A stretch of 64,000 nt of DNA from contig OU015527.1 in assembly GCA_907165065.1 (NCBI GenBank), positions 19,295,686 to 19,359,685 on the forward strand. The letters run 5' to 3'. Source of the stretch: Caprimulgus europaeus (taxonomy: Eukaryota; Chordata; Aves; Caprimulgiformes; Caprimulgidae). The first letter of the stretch is position 1; each line of letters begins with the position of its first letter. Shown here one piece after another: positions 14,574 to 26,899 of this stretch. The notes below the pieces were generated by a model. It was not told the DNA's origin, did no database searches, and worked only from the letters and a program-made list of their open reading frames with translations. Position numbers and translations under genes: made by a program.

Positions 14574-17500
14574 GAGTGGTGAGATTTGGAGTTTATCCCA
14601 AAGCTGTGAACTAAAATCCCGTATAAAGTAAGAGATACAACACACCTGGGCATAATGAGATCTTCCTGAAATAATTTTTTTCTATTCTTTACTACTGTAT
14701 TTTCACCAGAGCTAAGGCAAAGATGCCAGACTCACTGCAGTGGTACCTGAAGATTTTCTAATGTGAAGGTCTGAACTGTGGAGAAATCATTAGATTTATT
14801 TCAGTAACAGAACCTGCTACTTCCAAGACACTGCTGTTGAGGCAAAACTGAATGTATTATCTTTTCGTCAGATTTTACTGTTTTAAATGATCTTGTACTC
14901 CAAAAAATCTCCATGATTATTATTTTGTGTAAGCCTGTTTAAATCATTCAATTACTTATAGCTCCTGTATTGACAAATATAGATATTTTAGTAAAGTGTA
15001 ATCTTTTGCTTTAGCTTCATAACTTTATTTGATGCATGAACTCTTAAATATGTCTTGTATTATTATCTAAACTGTTGCCGACTACTCTGCATTTCCCAGC
15101 AGAGTGCTTGAAGCAAATCAGAATTCTTATGAAAAAATGCTTTAAAACAATCTGTGAGAAGTCAGTTTTCCACAGAGGCCATTATACCCAATTTAAATCT
15201 CTAGACCCTGTACATTGTGCTCATGTTTATGTATGGTATATGTTACAATATTTCCATAGAAAACCAAACACATATCTGCTTATTAATCCTTAGCATTCAC
15301 AAAGGGGAAAAAAAGTGGAAAATTCTTAATTCATTAAAGATTTTAAAATGCTTTCCCATATGAAGTCCCTACTGGCTAAGGACAGACAGAAAAAAACCCA
15401 GTGAATCTCAAGAACACTTTTCTGCTGCTTGTAGAAGTCCTTTTGTTGGATATGTACCGATTCAGATGAGGTAGGCTCATGGTAGAGTATGAAACAATTC
15501 TTAGCCAGGGAAAGAGACAAAAAAATAACTTTATGAGACATAAGAGCTGGCCCATAAAAGACTGTTTCATATACTTTTTATATTAGTGCAGATAAAGCAA
15601 TGATTAGAGAAACTCCCTGGAAGACTTTACATTCTGTTAAGGTAAAAAAAATCTGGATCTCATTCATCATGTTCCCAGGAGCTGCTGTAACTGCAAGATG
15701 TTTATCACAACATTTCTCTCTCTCTCTCTTTCCCTTCATCTCTGTCAGTGTATATATACTTCTCTCACGGACACACCTCTCTCTTGCAGGAATGCTTGGT
15801 TCCCTGTTCTTCTTCCCTTCCTTACTATTGAACAAAGATTTCCAAACCATAATAATATACTACTAGAAGAACAAAATAAATACAAAGGCTATAAACTGCT
15901 ACAAACAGATTTTTTTTTTTAAAAAAGCATATATTGTAATACTGTATCTGCAGTTCAGATGCAGAAAATCAGTTTGGGCTCCTGCACCCATTGCCATTTT
16001 GATGAGCTTGTCTTCTCAAATACTGCTAGTAAACAAATGAACAAAAAGTTCAACTAGTGTGCCAGGCCAGTCATTTTACAGAAAAGCATCTGCTTTATGC
16101 AAAAAGTCTTAGAATAGTACGTATTTTTAAAATACTCAGCAAAATCATTGTTTACAGAGGACAGAGTTCTTGAAGTATGAAAGTGATCAAAAGTGTTTAC
16201 ATCTGGCTATAAACTCTAAGTCTCTCTGTTTCAAGCCAGATTCTATTATACCCTTAAAAAAAACATCATAGCGTAAATGTACTGTAAAGTCCTCTGATAC
16301 GTTGGACAAGCCCTCATTACTGCATAGTTGTTTGGCATATTCTCAACCTTGAATACTTGTGTATACAGTGAATTATACTACTTTTAAATGTACAATAGTA
16401 GCTCTTTGAGTCAAGTTTTCAAGAAAATTCAGTAGTAGTAGGTATGATGAAAAAAAAATAATAATCTTAAGGTATCTTTGATTAAATTGTCTCATAAACT
16501 GTGAGCCAGACATTGGAGTTTAGCAGTCTGAACTTGTGAGAAATACATTTTAAAGCAAGTGTCATATTAAGGGGAATTTCAAGGGCTGCTGCTAATAAAA
16601 ACAAAGCAAACTCTCCTCCTTTCAAAACAACAAACTAACCCATGGCTTTCCTTTTTTTTTTGTTTTCACTAAGTCTGGAAAATTAATAGTAGCTCCTACT
16701 CTTAATGAAAATACTTTGTTAACTAAAAAAACAAACAAGCAAAAAAAAAACAAAGAAAGAAAATAGGAAGCCAGCAGCATCAGAAAATTTCTCAGTATGC
16801 TTTTTCTAGTTTTTGAACTGTTAAATTATATCAGTTACTTCACATCTGAAAATACCAGTCTTCTAATTATACTCATAGTACTCCTTGGAGGAAAACTCAG
16901 CTTCACATATATTGAAAACAATTACAACTGTTTTAGCTCACATAACTTTTCTGCCAACAGCAAGATCCATTCAATCACTTCTAATCTTTTGCTTTATTAT
17001 AAGATCCACTCAACTTTAAAATGTTGGTTTTATTCAAGGATGCTGATTAGGATTTCTGAGTCACACATAGAGTGAATGCAGTACTCCTGTGCAAGTGCAA
17101 AACTATGTGGAATACTTGGAGAAATCATTCTCAAAATATAAATAAGTTCTGGAAGCAGATAATTAATTAACTCAGCATTATTATTATCCTGAGAAAAATC
17201 CCAAATTGTTACTTTAAATTCACAAATCAATACTTGAACCCTCTGCTGACCTTGAAACGGTTGTTGAAACCTTTCGACCAGAATAGCTGTTTCATGTAAA
17301 TTTTTACTAGAGTGGGTTAATAACCATTATCCCCATCATAATTCCAATATTTTTTCCATTTACAATTCACCCAAAGACATTTTTTTGCTCTGTAGAAACA
17401 TCTGGGGAAGCATTCCTCATTATCCTTTCAAGATTTCAAGGTTTTAAGACAAAACAGGAATCATTATAACATTCGTCTTGTCCTTGGGAAAGGCTCCATA

Positions 17501-18974
17501 GACGGTGGGAGAAAAAGAAAGCACCCAGAATAAAAGCAATAAAGTTATGTTGTGCCAGGCTGAAGAAGAAACAAAGAAAATGAATTATTCTTACACCTGG
17601 AGTGAACTATAATCTGGGATAAAAAGAGAAGACAGTAAGGTTCACCTCCTCATGTAAGTGAGCTGTGACATACATGCAAGTGGGAGAGAGTGTGAATGAG
17701 TGAAAACAGAAAAACAGTAAGCATGGTATGACGATGTCCTAGTAATGCCTTGACCAGACTTTTAAACTCTCACTCTGAAAAGCGTGCTTTTTAAAACAGA
17801 TTGAACAGAGTGTAGTCTGTTTTCAGGCCTCAAACTATCCTGTGCATTTATTCTTCATTTTTATTCTGTATAAGAAAAATGGTACATAGTCTCAGATGTT
17901 AGAAGTCAAGATGAGGTTAGGAGAATAGATGCTTAGTGCTGATGTTCATCATTCTAACTAGTAGCTATCAGGTTTGGAATCTTTTTCAGGATTTTCCTTT
18001 TGCAGATATTACCATGTCACTGAAGCAAACTCTCTTTAGCCAACTCTGTCACATTTGTGTCTCACCTACCCTTGAGATGAGGAAGTATGTTTTGAGTTTC
18101 AAGTTTTGTACAAACAGAAAATGAGATGTATACAGTTTAGTTACAGGGGTCACACTGGGTATATAAATGTCTTGTTATGTGAGCATGAAGTTGTACATAA
18201 AAAGTATTAAAAGGTAGTGAGATGGAGCCAATTTTGTTATGTTGCTCTGCCAGAAATAATTTTTTTTTTTTTCTTTTACAACAAAACTCATGTATTTATG
18301 GAGTTTCTGAGTATTTGGAAAGAAAAAAAAATCATCTATCTTCATTTGAAAAAGCAAGACTGAAATAGGCAGGAGAAAAATATAAATAAAGAGTATTTAA
18401 AAAAACATAGTTCTCCTTTTAACATACAGAATACAACTTGCATTGACAATTTTTGGTAAGAAAATATGTGTCTAATTAATAAACAAGAATACAGTGGTTT
18501 TCTTTGTATTTCATTGACGATTTTATTTGTTAATAGTCAGAAAATCTAGGCTCTCTATATGTAAGCTTCCCTTCTGTACAAAAAAACTAGGCAACAAATG
18601 TAAATATTTGGACATGTGAACGTGGCAATGTAAACAATAAGATGTGTAAACTTTAGTATAATACTTTTTCAATGTGTTCTCAATGTTGTAAGCTATACAA
18701 ATGACATCAATTAAAACCAGTGAATCAATGGGGTTTTTTCATTTTACTCATAGGTGGAGATAATAGCAATGATGACTGAACTAAAAGAGGAAACAAAGGA
18801 AATACAGAAGTTTTTGTAGATGTTTTGGCTTTGATTATGAATATTTTGTTTTGGTAATGTATTTTTCCTAGTTTTTCAGACCCCTAGCAAGATATCTGAT
18901 GTTATACTCCATAGCAGTACAAAGAAAGTTTCCTCTTCTGGCATTTTACTGTGTTGTTGAAGGTCTCTCATGAG
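13979..18974. other. AT-rich unique sequence with simple repeats
   Basis: No gene is recognisable. The stretch contains the long T homopolymer at 14530-14571, a CT-rich run at 15714-15730, and several short A or T runs (15911-15925, 16740-16752, 18259-18272). Reading frames of 60-97 residues on both strands have no known motif. Confidence 0.5.
14530..14571. repeat. Poly-T homopolymer, 42 bases
   Basis: An uninterrupted run of 42 T, much the longest homopolymer in the window. It could be the poly(A) tail of a minus-strand retrocopy whose body would lie to the right. However, I see no polyadenylation signal complement next to it and no recognisable body, so it may equally be slippage expansion. 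Its length should be treated as uncertain, because such runs are hard to sequence. Confidence 0.9.
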
Positions 18975-21064
18975 GCTCTGAAGATTTCAATACCTTCTTT
19001 GTCTATGTCTTCACTGGCAGGGCTGGACCCCAGATTGCAAGATCAAGCAGCTATGACAAATCATGTGTTGATCCACCAATAGTGGAGGAAAGGCTGGTCT
19101 GCAGCTTCTTGCTAGTGCTCAACCCACATGAGTTCATGGGCTTGGATGGAACCTACACCAGGGTGTTAAGTGGCTGAATTTGTTGCAAGACCACTGTCTA
19201 CAATATTCAAAAAGTTGTGCAGATCAGCAGACATCCTTGATGACTGAAAGAGGACAAATATTATAGACACCTACCAGAAGGGCCAAAAAGAGAACCCTGG
19301 AACCTAGAGACCCATGAGTCTTACTTCAGACCTTGGGAAAATAATGGAACAAGTAATCTTATAAACTATTGCATGTTAAATGAAGCAGGTGATTGGGAAA
19401 AGCCAACACAGATTTACCAAAGGCAAATCATGCCAGACTGACCTGGCCACCTTCTACAACAAGATAATGTTTTCTGTGGACTTGAGAGCAGTGGCTATTG
19501 TTTACCTGGCCTTCAGCAGTGTTCAACATTTTTTCCCACAGCTTACTCCCTTACAAACTAGCAAAATACAGATTGAATGGGTGGTGTGCAAGATGATGTG
19601 GTGGTTTCACTTGGCTAGCAGTCAAACACAGCTACTCACTCACTCTCTCCCACCCACCCAGAGAACAGGGTAGAGAATTGGAGGAGTAAGGGTAAGGAAA
19701 CTTACCCTTAGGTTGAGATAAGAAAGATAAGAAAAATATTAGCTAATTTAAATTATATCTCAATTAAAAAATAAATTAATTTAAATAAAATAATAATAAC
19801 AATAATATATGCAGATGAGTTATGCACAGTGCAATTGCTCACCACTCACTGACTGATGCCCAGTCTGTCCCCACCTAGCAATCCCAGAGCAGAGACATTC
19901 CCAAAAACCAAAACCGCAGTCCAGGAAGAGCAAGCCTGAGTGATCTCAGAGAGAATCCCCAGCTTTCTTGTCAACCCTCGTTAATGAGCTGAATATGATG
20001 CTATATAATACCTCATTGGAATATTCAAATGCCAATTTGGATTTTGCTAATTTCTACACTTCCCCCCCAACCAGTCCTTTGCACTTGTAGACTAGCAAAA
20101 CACAAAGTCCTTTGACTTCTAGCAACAACTGAAAACATTAGTACTTTATCAACACTCTTCTCATAAAAAAATCCCCTAGTGAAACCAAAACACAGCACTA
20201 TTCTAGCTACTAAGAAGAAAATTAACTCTAGCCTAGCAAAAGCAGAACAGTTGGGTGGGAAACTGGCTAAGGGGCTGAGAAGGTGATGATCAAGGCTTTT
20301 TATTCAGGCTAGTAGCCTGTAACAGGTGGGGTCCCCTGGGGATCAATACTAGGCCCCATGCTGATCAATGACCTACATGATGTGATTGAAAACACCCTTG
20401 CCAAGTTTGCTGGTGACACCAAAGTTGGTGGTAAGGTCAACACAACAGAATGGAGAGCCATCTTACAAAGACACCTGGACAGACTGGAAGAGTGGCCTAG
20501 CTAGAACTGTATAAAGTTTAACAAAGACATGATTTTACTCTATACAGCACTTGTCAGGCTGTACCTGAAGCACTGTGTCTAGTTCTGGTCTCCACAGTTC
20601 AAAAAAGATGTAGGCAGACTGCAGAGGGTTCGAAGAGTGGGTCACAAAGGTGACTGACAGGCTGGAAAACCTGCCCTATGAGGAGAGACTGAAGCAGTTA
20701 CTTCTCTCCCCCTTGAAGAAGAGAAGATTCCGGGGAACCTCATCACAGTATTTCAGTCACAAAGGGAAAGGAGACTCTCCCTTCACAAGGAGCCACATGG
20801 AGGGGACAAGAGGCAATGGGTACAATTTGCACCTGGAAGAGGTTTCATCTTGATGAAAGAAAGACTCCTTTTTACAGTGAGAACAATAAATCACTGGAAC
20901 CACCTCCCCAGGTATGTGGTAGAGTCCTCATTACTAGAGATTTTTAATATGTGATTGGACAGGGTGGTGCTAGATAATCTCATATAGGCTCTCTTTCCCA
21001 CAAAAGGCTGGACCGGAAGACCTCTTTGAGGTCCCTTCTAGCCTGAGTTATTCTATGGTTGTAA
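18975..21064 (+). mobile_element. Old CR1 LINE, interrupted by an LTR
   Basis: A diverged plus-strand CR1 of a different, older subfamily. Its two parts are about 18975-19596 and 20250-21064; the gap is a solo LTR. The 5' part includes recognisable ORF2 sequence ('QHRFTKGKSCQTDLATFY', then 'AIVYLAFSSVQHF' for the usual [13 protein letters not shown]). The 3' part has GVPWGSILGPM-like sequence, 'LAKFAGDTKVGGKV' for motif C (ADD changed to AGD at about 20409-20417), the 'YEERLKQL' and 'FTVRTINHWNHLP'-like C-terminal blocks, and a CR1 3' end (ggaccggaagacctc to ttctatggttgtaa). The degree of decay points to considerable age. Confidence 0.85.
19597..20249 (-). mobile_element. Solo LTR (endogenous retrovirus, ERVL-like) inside CR1
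   Basis: A retroviral LTR about 653 bp long, bounded by TGTGGTGGTTTCAC... and ...GCAGAACA, splitting the old CR1. It shares landmarks with the LTRs at 49161-49624 and 56750-57434: the TGTGGTGGTTT-type left end, an AT-rich A/T-repeat middle, a GCAATTGCTCACC-like block, and a right end with GAAAATTAACTCTA followed by CAGAACA. Polyadenylation-side landmarks in the plus-oriented relatives suggest it is in antisense. No convincing target duplication is visible, and it is a fossil without internal genes. Confidence 0.8.
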
Positions 21065-21466
21065 GCTATCATCTCCCTGTGTCAGGACATTAAAACTCAA
21101 TATGCATTTGACTCATGAATTAGAAAGCAAAATAGTACACGAACTTTTTAAATTCTATTATAAAAGCTAGAATTATCTCTCTATCCTGTAAAATAAGCAA
21201 TTTATTTAAAGGAATGCAAATACATGTTCCTTACTTGTTCCAGGCTATATTAGACAGAAGAAAAGGAAACAGTACAAACCAGTTTACAGAATATAATACC
21301 TCTGACCAGCTTTTTCACTGTAGCTATGCTGATTCCCTTTTTTGATCCCTCAACCACCAAACATGCAAAGGTAAAAAAGGAAGATTGTGTTATTGATGGG
21401 TTAAAAATGCCCTCTTTCCAGATATTTTCAAATCTAATTTAAAATGTTTTGGCACCTTTAGGTCAA
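21065..21466. other. Unique spacer between CR1 and LTR
   Basis: About 400 bp of AT-rich sequence in which I see nothing recognisable. Confidence 0.5.
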
Positions 21467-21471
21467 CCAGT

Positions 21472-22602
21472 TGTGGTGGGTTGACCCTGGCTAGAGGCCG
21501 GACGCCCACCAAAGCCCACTCTATCACTCCCCCTCCTCAAATGGGCAGGGGGAGAAAATTATAACGAAAAGCTCGTGGGTGGAGATAAGGACGGAGAGAG
21601 ATCACTCACCAGTTACTGGCATGGGTAAAATAGACTCGACTTGGGGAAAAAACAAACTTACTCTATTACCAATCAAAATGAGAGGATAGTGAAAAGTAAA
21701 ACCAAATCTTAAAACACCTCCCCCACCCCTCCCTTCTTCCCGGGCTTTATCTCTTTCCCGATTTTCCACCTCCTCCCCCCAGCAGCAAAGGGGGACAGGG
21801 AATGGGGGTTGGGGTCAGTCCATCACATGTTGTTTCTGCCGCTGCTTCCTCCTCAGAGGGAGGACTCCTTCCCCCACACCAGCGTGGGGTCCCTCTCACG
21901 AGAGACAGTCCTCCACGAACTTCTCCCACGTGAGTCCTTCCCATGACTGACAGTTCTTCACAAACTGCTTTGGCATGGGTCCATTCCATGGGGTGCAGTC
22001 CTTCAGGAAGGGACTGCTCCAGCGTGGGTCCCCCACGGGGTCACAAGTCCTGCCAGCAAACCTGCTCTGGCGTGGGGTCCTCTCTCCACAGGGGCACAGG
22101 TCCTGACAGGAATCTGCTCCAGTGCGGGCTTCCCACGGGGTCACAGCCTCCGGCGTGGGGTCCTCCACGGGCTACGGGTGGTCATCTGCTCCACCATGGA
22201 CCTCCATGGGCTGCAGGGGGACAGCCTGCCTCACCATGGTCTTCACCACAGGCTGCAGGAGAATCTCTGCTCTGGCACCTGGAGCACCTCCTCCCCCTCC
22301 TTCTTCACTGACCTTGGTGTCTGTGGAGTTGTTTCTCTCACATCTTCTCACTCCTCTCTCCAGCTGCAAAGTGTGCAGCTTTTTTTTTCTTCCCTCTTTT
22401 CCTTCTTTTTCTTAATTCTGTTATCACAGAGGCGTTACTGATTGGCTCGGCCTTGGCCAGCGGCGGGTCCATTCTTGTAGCCGGCTGGCATTGGCTGTGT
22501 CGGGTCGGACATGGGGGAAGCTTCTGGCAGCTCCTCTCACAGAAGCCACCCAATGTCCCCTCCCTCACTGCTACCAAAACCTTGCCACACAAACCCAATA
22601 CA
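21472..22602 (-). mobile_element. Solo LTR (endogenous retrovirus), 1.13 kb
   Basis: A long LTR with TG...CA ends (TGTGGTGGGTTGACC at the left, CCCAATACA at the right). It is flanked by an imperfect 5-bp target duplication: CCAGT at 21467-21471 and TCAGT at 22603-22607. The inner half is GC-rich and built from many related units of the form 'ctgctccagcgtggg...ccacgggg', giving a minisatellite-like texture. Its counterpart at 45749-46836 is in the opposite orientation and carries an AATAAA near the CCACCACA end, so the sense strand here is minus. No gag, pol or env is attached, so it is a solo LTR. The 5-bp duplication is typical of ERVL-type elements. The class is inference. Confidence 0.85.
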
Positions 22603-22848
22603 TCAGTTTTGGAAATACTGCACATAGTGCTGAAGAAATAATATAAATTACAACTAAAGCACTGTATCCACAGTATTTGGACAGGAGAAGAAAACCAAAA
22701 ATCTTTACTTTTTTCTTCCTTAAAGAGAAATTACTGGAAACAGCTTTGAATTGGCATTATACAACAATATATATACAAGTGTTTCAGAACCAAATTTTAC
22801 ACCATTTGAAATAACAGGAGGAATTATCACCAAAATTTTATCTGTACT

Positions 22849-23157
22849 GTGTCACAATGTAAAAATTTAATAGCACTCATGCAATTCCAAAGATATCTAA
22901 AGTGTCCTGGCAGCCTTGAATCTTCTTTTTTTCTTTTTGTTAAGAATCCAGCAAATGCTATTCTAATGCAACGAATGAAGAAAAGGGGAGAGAGGTATTT
23001 AGATATTCTCAATGTTATGACAGCAAATTTGTGCTTGTTTTATGCTGCTTTCTATGGCTACATGCTAATGCTTGCAGTCTGGGAGTGTCCAAACAAAAAA
23101 CTAACAGTAACGAGGTATCTGAAAAAATTATCTCAAATTGTGGAAGATGTGAAGTGA
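22849..23157 (+). other. Unrecognised 102-residue reading frame
   Basis: An open frame of 102 residues whose second half does not look like AT-rich noise: NPANAILMQRMKKRGERYLD (about residues 52-71), then LDILNVMTANLCLFYAAFYGYMLMLAVW as a hydrophobic, membrane-like segment, then a basic tail ending in VTRYLKKLSQIVEDVK. A pyrimidine-rich run ending in AG lies just before the NPAN part, resembling a splice acceptor. I do not recognise the family. It could be a decayed fragment of a transposable element, a pseudo-exon, or chance. No function is proposed. Confidence 0.25.
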
Positions 23158-24165
23158 CTGGGACTATAATGGCCAGAGGACTAAAGTGATCTGTAGCTGA
23201 AGATTCATCGGTCTACTGTTGCTTCAGGATGTCCTGCCAATTTTAACAGCAATATTGTTTAAGATTTGCAAATAAAAATTGCCACATTGAGCCAATCTCT
23301 TCTGTGCAGCTGTGGTGGTGCATTTCTGCCCTCTTCTCCTGGACTCCTTTATGGTCTTAATATTCTTGTTAAGCCTTGTGCAACAAGTTTGGCACTTAAG
23401 CATCCCTTGACAGTATCAAACGCTTTGTATAACTAAGTCAGGGATGACATTGACAGTACCAGGAGTACTAACAGCCTAACCAAGGTGGGGAATAAGAGTA
23501 GGAATAATTAATAATTCCCAGATAACCCTAGAGCATGAACATATCTAAGTGTAATTGGGGTAGATTGATACCAGTGTTACCAGAAATTTGAAAATTCCAG
23601 TAACTACCAACCCAGATGATGGCCAGAATGGACATTTACTGATGCCTGAAGTCGATCATCTCACAATCCTATAAACAGCAATCCCAAGGGAGACCCTTTT
23701 TGCTCTCCTGGACTGCAGCAGGCTGCATCCAGCATCTCCCTCTGAGTGGGAGGCCTCTCAGAGCTCACAAACTCTTCAGTTTGTGAAACTTGGAGGACTA
23801 CCAATGAAGACCGACAATGAGACCTAGGCTGAAACCCTCCACTCCTTGAGGCTCAACCCCCATCCACTGAGAAATGTTAAAACTGTTGAAGTGAATATTT
23901 CACTGATCTTGAGGGGAATTTTTAACAGGTATACCTTTATACATATAATCTATATCTATATCCATATATGCTTATACCTCTATCTCTATATTCCAATCCC
24001 TATGTATCTCTACTCAATTTTCTTGTTATATGCTTTTTCTAGTAAAAGAGAGAATCTTGCCATCAAACTCGGTCAAGTTGCACTTTTAGAAATTAATATT
24101 AAAATCACTTTCTCTAATATCTTTGATGGTGATTCTTAGAGTGACCTAAAGTTCTTCTATTTCCA
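23130..24165 (+). mobile_element. Possible degraded retrovirus-like segment, unassigned
   Basis: A non-coding stretch of higher complexity than its surroundings. It contains an AATAAA at 23271-23276 followed by GC-richer sequence, a possible LTR-like end in CAACA near 23385, and later a pyrimidine/TATC-rich tract (23941-24010). The arrangement (polyadenylation signal, short downstream block, CA end, then a leader-like stretch) resembles an LTR followed by internal sequence. I also have an impression of having seen similar text dispersed in bird genomes. I cannot name the family or define true ends, and it is decayed if it is an element at all. Confidence 0.3.
23941..24010. repeat. Imperfect TATC/TATA-rich tract
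   Basis: A run of imperfect tatatctata / tacctctatctc units, pyrimidine-rich on the plus strand. It is degenerate, so it is not a young microsatellite. Confidence 0.6.
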
Positions 24166-25807
24166 CCTGCAACAGCAGCTATACATAACATATTTTTCAT
24201 TATTTTTCAGGTACAAAAAAGGTAAACAGGAATGCTAGCAGTACTACTGCAAATAGTATTTTCTAATAGTATTTTATATTCTTGTATGTCCTTTGAATGC
24301 AAACTTTGAAGACTATCATGTGTTGATAGATATGCACTGTAAAATGCAAATAATGTTGCTTCTTTCAAGTGCATTATTTTAAAATCTTATTTAGCTGAAC
24401 TTTCTTTGCTTAGCTTTTAGCATCTTTAACATCAAAAAAATGCAAGTTTTAAAATATTTCTACAAAGAAACTTTTATATCTAATATAAATATTAGACTTC
24501 CGTATTTAATAGAAAGAGTAAGCTGTTGCTTATCTACAAACTATTTCCAGCTGGACTGCTCAGTTGTGTTTCCAGTTTTGCTTCTGCCAGTGGTACAAAT
24601 ATTTCTAAATAGAGTGTGAAAGTGAATGTTTTCCAGTAATAGCTACAATTACAAAAAGTATTAGCACCAATGGCAGGGGCTTTAAAAATATAAGGGCCAT
24701 AGTACTAAAAGTTCATTGTCCCTTAAAAATTGATGGTCCATGTTGGTAAAATCAATAAATGCCATTACTTATGATTCTACATAACAGGCATTGACAGTTT
24801 CTGTGTATTTTTTTCCTTATCTTGTCAACAATAATTTTTACTTCTGTGATCTTGGTCAAACTTCTCTACTGCCTCAATTCTGATGGCACACTAGAAATCT
24901 CTGTAATGCAGTCACTCCTGTAAAGAGGAATTCTGTAATCAAAACCATCAAAATACTGTAATACAACAAGGAGTCAGGTAGTATGTAAAAATGATTCTGT
25001 TTCACCCACCTCCTCTCTAATTGCTTGAGTTTTCTGCTGTGCTCTAGGTCATCAGAATCTGTAGGCTACACCACATAGAAGCAAGACAGAGATCCTAAGG
25101 AAGCCACTAGAGCCATTTAAGCTGAAAGGTCAAAATTGAAATCCTTAAGATATGGGTAGAAATTATCCAGAAAAAAAGAATAAAAATGCTTTTCAGGCAG
25201 AGGGGAGCTTCAGCCTTCTCTGTGAGTTCTGGCCTCCTTCTACAGCCCTGATGAATCACATTTCATGTGATGCACCATTCTGAAGTAACTTTCACTCTTT
25301 ACATCTATGCCAAAGATACGGAGAGCACAGAGCCAGAGTATTCACTCGTTTTGTTTCACATCACAGTTTTACCTGGTCAGTGCAATACAGGTGTCTGCTA
25401 TCTGTTGTCTCATTCTCCCTGTTTCACATTAGCACCGCACTAGGGTTAGGGAAGTAGACAGCTTCAATGACTGAAAAGTCTTTTATGTTTTCTGACTGAT
25501 GCATTTTATGTCACATGGATGATATGGCCTTTCTGCATAAATAATGCCATAATCAAAGGGGTTATCTGAGCTGATTTTTTTCAGTTTACTTTCAAATGTT
25601 AAGGAACATGCTGGCAATAAGTCACTTCAAAATTGAATATGAGCTCCACATTAGCACATACAATTCATCATGGGCACACAGAATTTAAGGTGCACAGTTC
25701 CCTCTTGTTTCGTACATTGTTTGCTCAAAAAGGACGTGTGTATTAATTATTCCACATGCAAAAGTCCCAAACCTTGTTTAGAACTTAAAAATACCTCTGG
25801 TGGCTGG

Positions 25808-26197
25808 TGGAATTGGGGTTGTTTAGTCTGGAGAAAAGGAGGCTGAGGGGAGACTCTATCACTCTCTACAACTGCCTAAAAAGAGGGTGTAGAGAAGTAG
25901 GAGTCGGTCTGTTCAACCAAATAACAAGTGATGGGACAACAGGAAATTGCCCCACGTTGTGCCAAGGGAAGCTTAGATTGGATATTAAGAAGAATATCTT
26001 TACTGAAGTGTTCTCAGGCATCGGAACAGGTTGCCTGGGACAGTGGCAGAGTCCCCATCCCTGGGGGGATTTAAGAGTCACATAGACATAGTGCTGAGAG
26101 ACATGGTTTAGTTTGGGACTTGTCAGTGTGAGGTTAACTATTGGACTTGATGAACTGAAAGGTCTTTTCCAGTCTAGGCAATTCTGTGATTCTGTTA
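25808..26197 (+). mobile_element. CR1 3'-end fragment, older subfamily
   Basis: About 390 bp of the CR1 3' end. It has the blocks for [24 protein letters not shown], then [14 protein letters not shown], a short C-terminal ORF2 region, and a 3' UTR ending in aggtcttttccagtct, attctgtgattctg. The subfamily differs from both long CR1 copies. It is 5'-truncated and diverged. Confidence 0.85.
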
Positions 26198-26869
26198 TCA
26201 CATTTTATTGTGGTATGATGAGGGAAAAGAGTGAGTAGAGTAACTAATTCAAGTAATTGCATGCACAGCTCACTGGAAAAGAACTCTCAAATAATCTCTG
26301 TGTATTTATATGACCATATATAAGCCCTCACATGCAATTTAAGAGATTTGCAAAACAGTAATTGTATTTATAGTCATACTCAGTACATGACTTTTCCAAA
26401 ACTGAGTTGTTTTTTTTTTTTCCTCGACTGTGGGAATATAGCAGAAGATTGGCAAGGAGGGCTGTAAATATGCTCAAATGACTTGCAGCTGGGGTTTTGA
26501 TAAACACATACATCACTGTACTAATCAGTGTTTACTCTTATGTACCTGACAAGTAGAACATCTGCATTTAGATAACATAGGCCTGTGGTAGACCCAGGGC
26601 CACCCTGAACATGCCTGGGATTCCTGCCCTGCTGTGAGAAAGAACAAAGTACAGTGGAAAACTACTGCCTGTGAAAAATCCCTAATATATACAGGTAAAA
26701 GCAGCAGGTTTGGAATCTTTCTTTTAACTCTAGCAAAGACCAAGCTCCACAGTGCCTGCATTCAGGCTTACGTGCCTCTGCCCCTGGTGCTGCTTCAGAG
26801 ATCCCCCAGTTTGCGAGGTAACAAGAATAAATTTGCTTTTTGCATTTTATCCATGGTTTTTTGGTTGTT
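26198..26869. other. Spacer without recognisable features
   Basis: I see no gene or element. The 122-residue frame at 26634-27002 runs into the minisatellite and CR1 to its right and is not supported as a gene. Confidence 0.45.
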
Positions 26870-26899
26870 CCTGTGTCCTGCCTGTGTCCTGCCTGTGTC
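26870..26899. repeat. 11-bp tandem repeat (ctgtgtcctgc)
   Basis: About 2.7 units of ctgtgtcctgc lie immediately next to the 3'-side boundary of the minus-strand CR1 fragment. Confidence 0.85.

Larger units (their letters stand above)
22608..25807. other. Mostly unassigned sequence between LTR and CR1 tail
   Basis: Apart from the reading frame at 22849-23157 and the possibly retrovirus-derived stretch at 23130-24165, both listed separately, I see nothing recognisable. From 24166 onward it is AT-rich with no clear element. Confidence 0.4.

Noticed and set aside
15698-15922. Ser/Leu-rich frames over the CT-rich tract
   Set aside because: Simple-sequence translation with no evidence of coding.
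20620-20640. A ggttcga word resembling the T-loop of a tRNA gene
   Set aside because: It lies within CR1 ORF2 sequence, and no cloverleaf partners are present.
21896-22415. Several overlapping 65-122-residue frames, Pro/Gly/Ser-rich
   Set aside because: They come from the GC-rich repeat array of a solo LTR, with no conserved motif; equivalent frames recur in the other LTR copy.
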